DNA of 5,529 nucleotides, taken from positions 1-5,529 of the forward strand of contig JAILBD010000062.1 of assembly GCA_024681275.1 (NCBI GenBank). Reading direction: 5' to 3'. The stretch comes from Erysipelotrichaceae bacterium (GTDB taxonomy: Bacteria; Bacillota_I; Bacilli_A; Erysipelotrichales; Erysipelotrichaceae). Below are positions 1 through 5,529 of the stretch, piece after piece; the stretch's first letter is position 1, and every line of letters starts with the position of its first letter. Position numbers and translations under genes: made by a program. The notes beneath the pieces were generated by a model, which saw nothing but the letters and a program-made list of their open reading frames with translations, was not told the origin of the DNA and searched no databases.

Positions 1-137
1 TCGACAAGATCTATGACACGGAAACGACCTACATCTTCGCTCTGGATGATGAAAGGAAAGTGGAAACGATCAAGGAATACACAAAAGGCATCTCCCCGAT
101 CAAGATCGGTGAACAGCGCCTGCAGAAAGAAGTATAA
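1..137 (+). CDS. 3' end of an unrecognised protein (partial)
   Basis: The reading frame starting at base 3 is open from the window edge to a TAA at 135-137, immediately followed by TAG. It gives a 44-residue C-terminus, beginning DKIYDTETTYIF and ending GEQRLQKEV, with balanced charge and ordinary soluble-protein composition. The overlapping frame through the same bases reads as a Lys/Arg/Ser-rich string and looks non-coding. The stop lies 7 nt before the ATG of the next gene, so the two are probably co-transcribed. No family motif is visible in the fragment and I assign no function. That it is coding rests on composition, the stop position and the tight spacing to the next gene. Confidence 0.55.
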   Translation, partial: DKIYDTETTYIFALDDERKVETIKEYTKGISPIKIGEQRLQKEV

Positions 138-144
138 TAGATTT

Positions 145-489
145 ATGAACACCATCAATCGCTTCATGCCATACATCTACGGGGTCCTGATCATCAGCAT
201 TCTCATCGCCTTGATCGCCCTTTTCATACGCCTTTCCAAGACACTGAAAAAGGCCGCCATGATGAAAGAAGTCGCTGAAGTCCTCAATCAGGAAATGGAA
301 GAGATCAGCACGAAGACGGAGCAGATCGCCAGGACCAAAGACAGCTGGACCTTCTTTGTGGCCCTCTTTGGCGCATGGTTCATCATCAAAGAGACCTTCA
401 AGTATTACAAGAGCGAGAGATCGCTGCCGAAGTCCTTCACCAAAGCGCTGATGCGCCATTCTTCCCAGATCTCCAAGCTCAGGTTCTAG
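145..489 (+). CDS. small two-helix membrane protein of unknown function
   Basis: This predicts a 114-residue protein. The frame stays open upstream to the ATG at 13, but that extension is a Lys/Arg/Ser-rich shadow of the preceding gene, so I chose the ATG at 145. It lies 7 nt after the previous stop and has a purine-rich AGAAAGAAG about 12 nt upstream, a weak ribosome binding site. A strongly hydrophobic segment spans about residues 10-29. A charged, probably helical or coiled-coil stretch spans 32-67 (KKAAMMKEVAEVLNQEMEEI and on), and a second hydrophobic segment spans about 68-82. The tail is basic (KYYKSERSLPKS, ending KLRF). This suggests a small integral membrane protein with a helical loop between two membrane segments. 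I do not recognise the family. It could be an accessory subunit of the upstream gene's product. It ends just before a strong hairpin terminator. Confidence 0.7.
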   Translation: MNTINRFMPYIYGVLIISILIALIALFIRLSKTLKKAAMMKEVAEVLNQEMEEISTKTEQIARTKDSWTFFVALFGAWFIIKETFKYYKSERSLPKSFTKALMRHSSQISKLRF

Positions 490-513
490 TCGGCAGGCAA
501 GAAAACATAGCAC

Positions 514-540
514 AAAAAAAGCTGAATGATTCAGCTTTTC
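514..540. terminator. bidirectional Rho-independent terminator
   Basis: AAAAGCTGAA (517-526) pairs perfectly with TTCAGCTTTT (530-539) across a TGA loop, giving a 10-bp stem. Read on the minus strand the stem is followed by a run of seven T, a good U-tract for ending upp transcription, which stops at 547. Read on the plus strand it is followed by T-rich but interrupted sequence (TTTTCGTTTGAC), adequate for the genes ending at 489. Its place between convergent genes in a 57-nt gap fits shared use. The stem has only modest GC, so efficiency is uncertain, more so in the plus direction. Confidence 0.85.
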
Positions 541-546
541 GTTTGA

Positions 547-1167
547 CTATTTTGTCCCGTAGATCCTGTCGCCGGCATCGCCCAGGCCCGGAACGATGTA
601 GCCGATCTCGTTGAGATGATCATCGAGTGCAGCCAGATAGAGGTCGACATCTGGGTGTGCTTCACTGAAAGCTTTGACGCCTTCCGGTGCACCGACCAGA
701 CAGACCATCTTGATGTTCTTAGCGCCTCTGGCTTTGATCATATCGACCGCCGCGATGGCACTGCCGCCTGTCGCCAGCATCGGGTCAAGGACCAGACAGA
801 TGCCTTCTGTCAGCTCCTTGGGGAATTTAGCGAAATACTCGACCGGTTCCAGAGTCTCTTCATCTCTGTAAAGACCGATAAAACCGACCTTTGCAGTAGG
901 GATCAGATCCATGATGCCATTGACCAGACCCATGCCTGCCCTCAGGATCGGAACAAGGATGACTTCTGTGTCAAGTTCTTTGGTATCGCAGGGACCCATC
1001 GGTGTCGTGATATGGACATCTCTCATCGGCAGATCGCGGCATACTTCGTAAGCCATCAGAGATGCGATCTCATCGAGGTTCTCTCTGAAGTCTTTATGAC
1101 CTGTCTCTTCCATGCGCATCAAAGTGAGTTTATGAGTGATCAGCGGATGTTGTAATACTGTAACCAT
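547..1167 (-). CDS. upp: uracil phosphoribosyltransferase
   Basis: Upp converts uracil and PRPP to UMP and pyrophosphate in cytoplasmic pyrimidine salvage. The 206-residue product is close to the usual length of about 208-209 and aligns from memory with the Bacillus enzyme along its whole length. Visible landmarks are [12 protein letters not shown] near the N-terminus (7-18), RDLP (44-47), VPILRAGMG (72-80) and [14 protein letters not shown] (98-111). The PRPP-binding loop is [11 protein letters not shown] (127-137), and the C-terminal uracil-binding signature is [18 protein letters not shown] (189-206). All are intact. The start is supported by AGAGGAGAA at 1176-1184, with 10 nt between GGAG and the ATG, and by the match of residue 1 to the family start. 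It follows the lgt fusion gene by 76 nt on the same strand and is convergent with the plus-strand genes. A promoter just upstream suggests it can be expressed independently. Confidence 0.97.
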   Translation of the reverse strand: MVTVLQHPLITHKLTLMRMEETGHKDFRENLDEIASLMAYEVCRDLPMRDVHITTPMGPCDTKELDTEVILVPILRAGMGLVNGIMDLIPTAKVGFIGLYRDEETLEPVEYFAKFPKELTEGICLVLDPMLATGGSAIAAVDMIKARGAKNIKMVCLVGAPEGVKAFSEAHPDVDLYLAALDDHLNEIGYIVPGLGDAGDRIYGTK

Positions 1168-1199
1168 AGCACTTATTCTCCTCTATTTTTTCCTTTTTC

Positions 1200-1228
1200 A
1201 TTATACTCGAATATCCCGATGATGAAAG
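1200..1228 (-). promoter_or_regulatory. probable sigma-A-type promoter of upp
   Basis: On the minus strand a perfect TATAAT lies at 1200-1205. At 17 nt upstream of it is CTTTCA (1223-1228), a weak -35 matching three of six consensus bases. Transcription would begin near 1193, leaving a short leader of about 25 nt that holds the AGAGGAGAA ribosome binding site. I see no attenuator-like or PyrR-binding-like structure in so short a leader. The -10 is convincing; the -35 is not. Confidence 0.6.
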
Positions 1229-1243
1229 CCCAAAAAACAGGAA

Positions 1244-2707
1244 TCACCTTTTATCGTAGGTAAATGCGACGTCCTTCTTCAGAATATCTATCAGCTGCTC
1301 CATATCGGTGATGGAATCATTGGCTGCCTCAGCCAGCTGCTTCGAACGGACCGGATCATTGAGATAGGCGACCGTATAGGCACCATAATTGATCCCGCAG
1401 CCGATGTCCATCATCGAATCGCCGATCATGATGCATTCCCGGTTCCAGCCATTCCTTTCGACCAGCTTGAAGATCCCCTCCGGATCCGGTTTCTGTTTCT
1501 CGACATCATAGACACCGCAGATATCATCGACATATCCCCTCAAGGAGAAGTCATCGAGTATTCCCTGGATACCTTCTCTGGAACGGGTAGAGATGATGCC
1601 GATCTTGTATCCTTCCTCATGGAGTTTCTTCAGCACCTCATCGGCATGAGGCATCGGATGGTTGGTGATCTTGGCCACCTCGATCTGTCTGTTGTGATAA
1701 TCCTCATAGAGGGTATCGAAATCGATGCCCGGGAAGTATTTCGGGAACAGTGTCCTCAAGGCCGGACCGATGATCTCCTGCTGTACCTCGTCGGTGAACT
1801 TTTCTTCATCCGAATACTTCTGGAAAAGGTAGCGGTAGGCTTCCACGATCCCTTGTCTGGTATCCATCAGCGTTCCGTCGAAGTCGAACATCAATGTCGG
1901 CTTCTCTTTTTTAATGAATCTGTCCAGAACGCCCAGATAACCCAGGATACCGACGATGAAGAAGACGACCGAGGTCAGCTGTGCCATCTTCAGATTGCCC
2001 AGATAAAGGGAATCCGTCCTTCTTCCTTCGATGAAGAAACGGATCAGACCATACCACATCAGATAGGCATACGCCAGGTCGCCACGCTTGTTCTGCCTCT
2101 TCTTCAGGATCAGATAGATCAGCACCCAGCCCAGCAGGCACAAGACAGACTCATAGAAGAAGAGTGGTTCATAATAGTGCCCCTTTATCAACATGCCCTC
2201 TTTCAGGAAAGAAAGGATGCCGTTGAAGTATCCTTCGCTCACTTCCGCGCCATGGCATTCCTTGTTGACGAAGTTGCCCCAGCGACCGCTCGCCTGTCCA
2301 AGAAGAACATTAGGCAGGACGATGTCCAGAAGCTTCATGAACGGATAGTGGTTCTTTCTGATATAGAACCAGGCAAAGATCGCGCCGAAGACCAGACCGC
2401 CCTGTATCGCCAGCCCTCCATCCCAGATCCGGATGATCTCCAGCGGATGAGAGATGTAATAGGAGAAGTTGTAGAACATGCAGAACCACAGTCTGGCACC
2501 GATGATGCCTGCCCACAGGGTGTAGATGAAGAAGGAATCAAAGAAGTCCAGAGAGATATAGCGCGCCTTCTTCACATCCTTTCTGGCGACCGTGTAAGCC
2601 AGCATCGCTCCAAAGAGGATCAGCACGGCATACCAGCGGATATCCAGCGTCAGAGAAAAGATCGAAAACTTGACGAATGTTTCCGGATCAGGGAAAAAAC
2701 GTATCAT
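1244..2707 (-). CDS. lgt: fusion: prolipoprotein diacylglyceryl transferase (Lgt) + PpaX-like HAD phosphatase
   Basis: A single uninterrupted 487-residue frame holds two enzymes. Residues 1-265 are Lgt, the membrane enzyme that moves diacylglycerol from phosphatidylglycerol to the lipobox cysteine of prolipoproteins. About seven hydrophobic segments are visible (roughly 25-41, 54-78, 98-116, 124-140, 182-201, 212-226, 242-262). The Lgt signature is GRWGNFVNKECHG (141-153), and a conserved Arg/Asp motif, EGRRTDS, is at 227-233. The usual H-G-G motif reads IQGG, with Gln at 102. Residues 270-475 are a HAD hydrolase with all four motifs: DFDGTL (Asp275, Asp277), IISTRS (Thr374), KPDP (Lys406) and IGDSMMD (Asp430, Asp434). 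EIIGPALRTLF (311-321) resembles the cap region of the pyrophosphatase PpaX. The ATG overlaps the hprK stop as ATGA, with AAGGAAGGGGG at 2715-2725, 7 nt upstream. In B. subtilis hprK, lgt and ppaX are separate consecutive genes. The phosphatase substrate (pyrophosphate or a phosphoester) is inferred. Confidence 0.93.
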   Translation of the reverse strand: MIRFFPDPETFVKFSIFSLTLDIRWYAVLILFGAMLAYTVARKDVKKARYISLDFFDSFFIYTLWAGIIGARLWFCMFYNFSYYISHPLEIIRIWDGGLAIQGGLVFGAIFAWFYIRKNHYPFMKLLDIVLPNVLLGQASGRWGNFVNKECHGAEVSEGYFNGILSFLKEGMLIKGHYYEPLFFYESVLCLLGWVLIYLILKKRQNKRGDLAYAYLMWYGLIRFFIEGRRTDSLYLGNLKMAQLTSVVFFIVGILGYLGVLDRFIKKEKPTLMFDFDGTLMDTRQGIVEAYRYLFQKYSDEEKFTDEVQQEIIGPALRTLFPKYFPGIDFDTLYEDYHNRQIEVAKITNHPMPHADEVLKKLHEEGYKIGIISTRSREGIQGILDDFSLRGYVDDICGVYDVEKQKPDPEGIFKLVERNGWNRECIMIGDSMMDIGCGINYGAYTVAYLNDPVRSKQLAEAANDSITDMEQLIDILKKDVAFTYDKR

Positions 2708-3654
2708 CTCTGTGCCCCCTTCCTTTCAAGTTCCTGACGGTAACGGGTCTTGAAATCCTCATTGGAATTGAAACCCAGTTTGCTTAAAAGATAGTTGGAA
2801 ACGGCTGCCTCGATGATGACGGAAAGCGACTTGCCTTCTGTGATCGGAATGATCAGCATCGGGACTTCCAGTCCCAGCACATCGTAATTCTCGTTGATCG
2901 GATTGAGGCGGTCATTCTCCATGTTCTCATCGTATTTGACCAGTTTGATCACAAAATCCAGCTGGCAGCGGTTCAAATATGCATTCGCGCCGAACATCCT
3001 GGTCACATCCACAATGCCGATACCTCTGATCTCCAGCATCCGCTTCAGGATGGCCGGAGCCTCGCAGATGATGGACTTGTGGACCCTTCTGACATCTACT
3101 CTGTCGTCTGCCACCAGCATGTGGCCACGGTTGATCAGATCCAAGGCAAGTTCGGACTTACCTATGCCGGATTTACCTGTGATCATGATGCCCCTTCCAT
3201 AGATGTTCATCATGACGCCGTATAAGGAATCGGTCGGTGCCAGTTTTTCCGAAAGGAAAGAGACCAGATCGACGATCAGCTGATAGGTCTGCCCCTCATA
3301 ACGGAAGATCGGAAAGTTCTTGGCATTCGCCAGATCCGTCAAAGAGGCCATCGGCGTGAATTCGCCCGACAGGATGATGCATGGGGTGTAGGAGTCGGTG
3401 ATGATCTCAAAACGGGCCCGTTGGGTATTGTAGTCGAACTTTGACATGTATTCATGTTCCTTGGTACCCAGTATGACCACACGTTTGAGGTCGTTGGACT
3501 CCAGATAGCCGGACAGTTCCAGTCCCGGCCTGTTGATATCAGGGGCGATCGCCCAACGGTTCAGGGAATCATCGTTCCCCGTCAGCTGTTCCAGGCCCAG
3601 CTGTTCCTTGATCTGACGTACATATACTCTTTTGTTCAGTTCATTGTTTGCCAT
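2704..3654 (-). CDS. hprK: HPr kinase/phosphorylase
   Basis: HprK phosphorylates Ser46 of the PTS carrier HPr and removes that phosphate by phosphorolysis, forming pyrophosphate. It is the sensor that drives CcpA-dependent catabolite control in Bacillota. The 316-residue length is typical. Residues 1-135 form the N-terminal domain ([12 protein letters not shown] at 40-51). The kinase domain carries the P-loop GKSGIGKSE (160-168), RGHMLVADD (176-184, with the Asp pair 183-184) and the family signature [18 protein letters not shown] (208-225). The C-terminal segment [10 protein letters not shown] (278-287) also fits. Two departures are visible. The usual S-L-H-G-V before the P-loop reads SLYGV, with Tyr145. 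The usual R-P-G-R-N-L-A near the C-terminus reads TEGKSLS (272-278). The ATG lies inside the end of uvrA (14-nt overlap), with AGGTG at 3661-3665, 6 nt upstream, and the stop overlaps the lgt start by 4 nt. Expression is probably coupled to both neighbours. Confidence 0.96.
   Translation of the reverse strand: MANNELNKRVYVRQIKEQLGLEQLTGNDDSLNRWAIAPDINRPGLELSGYLESNDLKRVVILGTKEHEYMSKFDYNTQRARFEIITDSYTPCIILSGEFTPMASLTDLANAKNFPIFRYEGQTYQLIVDLVSFLSEKLAPTDSLYGVMMNIYGRGIMITGKSGIGKSELALDLINRGHMLVADDRVDVRRVHKSIICEAPAILKRMLEIRGIGIVDVTRMFGANAYLNRCQLDFVIKLVKYDENMENDRLNPINENYDVLGLEVPMLIIPITEGKSLSVIIEAAVSNYLLSKLGFNSNEDFKTRYRQELERKGAQR
2715..2726 (-). promoter_or_regulatory. strong ribosome binding site of the lgt fusion gene
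   Basis: The purine run AAAGGAAGGGGG within the last codons of hprK lies 7 nt before the lgt ATG. With the ATGA stop/start overlap it decides this start and indicates both reinitiation and independent ribosome loading. Confidence 0.75.
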
Positions 3655-5529
3655 GTTTCACACCTAATACTTTCTTCAGATATTGACCTGTGTAGGATCT
3701 TTCTATTTCTGCGACCTCCTCCGGAGTGCCTTCAGCGATGACCTCACCACCCCTGTCTCCACCATCAGGACCCAGATCGATGATGTGGTCAGCACATTTG
3801 ATCACATCCAGATTGTGTTCGATGACGACGACCGAATCGCCATTGTCGACGATGCGGTCGATGATGCGGATCAGCTTCAGGACATCATCCATATGCAAGC
3901 CAGTCGTGGGCTCATCCAGGACGAACATCGTCTTGCCCGTCGGCTTCTTCTGCAGTTCTGAAGCCAGCTTGACGCGCTGCGCCTCACCGCCGGAAAGCGT
4001 CGTTGCGCTCTGTCCCAGTTCGATATAACCCAAGCCCACATCATATAAGACCTGCAGCTTGTCTTTGATCCGCTTATGATTCTTGAAGAATTCCAGAGCC
4101 TCTTTGACCGGCATCTTCAGGACATCATAGATATTCTTCCCTCTGTATCTGACTTCCAGGGTCTCGGAATTGTAGCGCTTGCCATGACACTCTTCACACT
4201 CCACATAGACATCCGGGATGAACAGCATCGAGATGCGCTTGACACCATCGCCCTGGCAGGCTTCACACCTGCCTCCGGGCACATTGAACGAATAACGTGA
4301 CTTGGAGTAACCGCGTTCCTTGGAATCCGGTGTCATCGCATAGAGATCGCGGATATCGTCGAAAACACCGGTATAGGTCGCCGGATTGGAACGAGGCGTC
4401 CTGCCGATCGGATCCTGGGTGATGTAGACGATCTTGTCGATATTCTTGAGGCCCTCCACCTTCTTCACCTTGCCCGGTCTGATCTTGACCCGATCCAGCG
4501 ATTTCATGATCGACTTGGTCATCGTCTCGATGATCAGGGATGACTTTCCGGAACCGGAAACGCCGGTCACACAGGTGAATTTGCCCAAAGGGATGGAAAC
4601 ATCGATGTTCTTCAGATTGTTCTCTTGCGCACCAATGATCTTTATCGTCTTGCCGTTGCCTTTCCTTCTCTTGGACGGGATCGGGATCTCCTTCCTGAAA
4701 GAAAGATACTGGCCGGTGATCGACTTCTCATCTTTGAGGATCTCTTCCGGTGTGCCCGCAAAGACGACTTCTCCGCCCTCCTTGCCGGCACCAGGACCGA
4801 TATCAACGATATAGTCGGAGCTCAGCATCGTCTCGCCATCGTGTTCGACGACGATCACGGTGTTGTCCAGATCTCTCATCTTCTTCAGGGTCTCGATCAG
4901 TTTGGCATTGTCCTTCTGATGCAGACCGATCGAAGGCTCATCCAGCACATAGAGGACACCGGTCAAAGCGGAACCGATCTGCGTCGCCAGACGGATGCGC
5001 TGCGCCTCACCGCCGGATAAGGATCCGGCTGCACGATCCAGTGTCAGATAATCCAGACCGACATCCTTCAGAAAACGCAGTCTGGCCTTCAGTTCATTCA
5101 ACAAAGTCCTGGCGATCTCAGCCCGCATCGGATCCAGTTTCAGCTGATCCAGGAAATCATACGCCTGGGTGATGGAAGCGCAGGTCGATTCATAGATGTT
5201 CTCTCCGCCGACCTTGACGGAAAGGACCTTCTCGTTGAGCCTGGCACCGTGGCACTTGCTGCACTCGGATTCCACCATGAAGGAACCATAGTACTCCTTG
5301 CCGAATTTCGACTGCGTCTCTTCGAATCTTCTCTCGATCAGATTCTTGACACCTTCGATATAGCCGTATTTGTTGTATGTGGTCCCGCCGGTGGAAGTGA
5401 CCGTATAACGGATCTCCTCGGTGGAACCGTAAAGGATGATATCCATCTCCTTCTTGCTCATCTTGTCCAGAGGTTTGGTCTCGGAGATCCCGTAATGTTT
5501 TAGGAGCGTCGCAAAGTTCTGCCATTCCA
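3641..5529 (-). CDS. uvrA: excinuclease ABC subunit A, C-terminal two thirds (partial)
   Basis: UvrA is the damage-recognition ATPase of nucleotide excision repair; it loads UvrB onto lesions. The frame is open to the window's right edge: the bases before the internal Met codon at 5459-5461 continue in frame as [20 protein letters not shown], so that Met is not the start. About 628 residues of the usual 940 or so are visible. Counting from that Met, the features in order are: CSKCHGARL (67-75); the first ABC signature LSGGEAQR (148-155) and Walker [12 protein letters not shown] (171-181); the second Walker [10 protein letters not shown] (300-308); the zinc-finger pairs Cys399/402 and Cys422/425 in [11 protein letters not shown] and [10 protein letters not shown]; and the second signature LSGGEAQR (489-496) with Walker [12 protein letters not shown] (513-523). 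The missing part holds the first Walker A and UvrB-binding region. The stop lies 14 nt inside hprK. Nothing looks broken. Confidence 0.97.
   Translation of the reverse strand, partial: EWQNFATLLKHYGISETKPLDKMSKKEMDIILYGSTEEIRYTVTSTGGTTYNKYGYIEGVKNLIERRFEETQSKFGKEYYGSFMVESECSKCHGARLNEKVLSVKVGGENIYESTCASITQAYDFLDQLKLDPMRAEIARTLLNELKARLRFLKDVGLDYLTLDRAAGSLSGGEAQRIRLATQIGSALTGVLYVLDEPSIGLHQKDNAKLIETLKKMRDLDNTVIVVEHDGETMLSSDYIVDIGPGAGKEGGEVVFAGTPEEILKDEKSITGQYLSFRKEIPIPSKRRKGNGKTIKIIGAQENNLKNIDVSIPLGKFTCVTGVSGSGKSSLIIETMTKSIMKSLDRVKIRPGKVKKVEGLKNIDKIVYITQDPIGRTPRSNPATYTGVFDDIRDLYAMTPDSKERGYSKSRYSFNVPGGRCEACQGDGVKRISMLFIPDVYVECEECHGKRYNSETLEVRYRGKNIYDVLKMPVKEALEFFKNHKRIKDKLQVLYDVGLGYIELGQSATTLSGGEAQRVKLASELQKKPTGKTMFVLDEPTTGLHMDDVLKLIRIIDRIVDNGDSVVVIEHNLDVIKCADHIIDLGPDGGDRGGEVIAEGTPEEVAEIERSYTGQYLKKVLGVKHGKQ
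3661..3665 (-). promoter_or_regulatory. ribosome binding site of hprK inside uvrA
   Basis: AGGTG on the minus strand ends 6 nt before the hprK ATG at 3652-3654. It lies within the final codons of uvrA, which supports this start and a 14-nt coding overlap. It is shorter than the lgt site, so reinitiation after uvrA translation is likely to contribute. Confidence 0.6.

Noticed and set aside
13..144. N-terminal extension of the small membrane protein to the ATG at 13
   Set aside because: The extension is Lys/Arg/Ser-rich and overlaps a better frame ending at 137; the ATG at 145 directly precedes the hydrophobic segment and fits normal operon spacing.
616..1155. 179-codon plus-strand frame opposite upp
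   Set aside because: It is a shadow of upp; His/Asp/Cys-rich composition and no ribosome binding site or known motif.
1228..1250. Possible terminator after the lgt fusion gene
   Set aside because: Only a short imperfect pairing (AAAAGG with CCTGTT) overlaps the stop codon before a T-run; the stem is too weak to call, so read-through into upp remains possible.
1880..1905. Frameshift or separate start at the Lgt-HAD junction
   Set aside because: The frame is continuous, no stop is present, and no ribosome binding site with a well-placed start is evident before the HAD motif I; the sequence supports a true fusion.
1619..2737. 372-codon open frame on the plus strand opposite the lgt fusion gene
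   Set aside because: It lies wholly antisense to a well-supported gene, has no recognisable family and an unnatural composition, and is explained by codon bias of the real gene keeping the opposite frame free of stops.
5459..5461. Internal Met of uvrA as a start codon
   Set aside because: The frame continues upstream to the window edge with typical UvrA sequence (HYG followed by a short linker to ILYGS), so the gene is simply cut by the window.

Overview
The window looks like a housekeeping segment of a Bacillota (Firmicutes) chromosome of moderate GC content. The evidence is the order uvrA, hprK, lgt, ppaX-like, which echoes the Bacillus subtilis uvrBA...hprK-lgt-ppaX neighbourhood. HPr kinase/phosphorylase points to PTS and carbon catabolite control of the Gram-positive type. 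A lineage such as Erysipelotrichia would fit the divergent HprK and Lgt sequences, but that is a guess made without any database search. I see no mobile element, CRISPR array, tRNA or rRNA.

Layout. Positions 1-489 (plus strand) hold the 3' end of an unrecognised gene and then a small two-helix membrane protein of 114 residues. A symmetric hairpin at about 514-540 separates these from the minus-strand genes and can serve as a terminator in both directions. On the minus strand, read from right to left, come uvrA (5' end outside the window), hprK, a fused lgt-HAD phosphatase gene, and then upp. The first three overlap (14 nt, then 4 nt) and almost certainly form one translationally coupled operon. 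upp follows after 76 nt with its own good -10 box and ribosome binding site.

How they work together. UvrA is nucleotide excision repair. HprK phosphorylates HPr on Ser46 and, in its reverse phosphorolysis reaction, releases pyrophosphate. In B. subtilis the separate enzyme PpaX, encoded two genes downstream, hydrolyses that pyrophosphate. Here the PpaX-like HAD domain is fused in frame to the C-terminus of the membrane enzyme Lgt (prolipoprotein diacylglyceryl transferase), so the phosphatase should be tethered to the cytoplasmic face of the membrane. Upp salvages uracil and also releases pyrophosphate.

The most unusual points are the Lgt-HAD fusion, replacement of the normally conserved His by Gln in the Lgt H-G-G motif, and replacement of a conserved His by Tyr in HprK. 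The window is otherwise ordinary core genome; I found no clear sign of a novel defence or mobile system.
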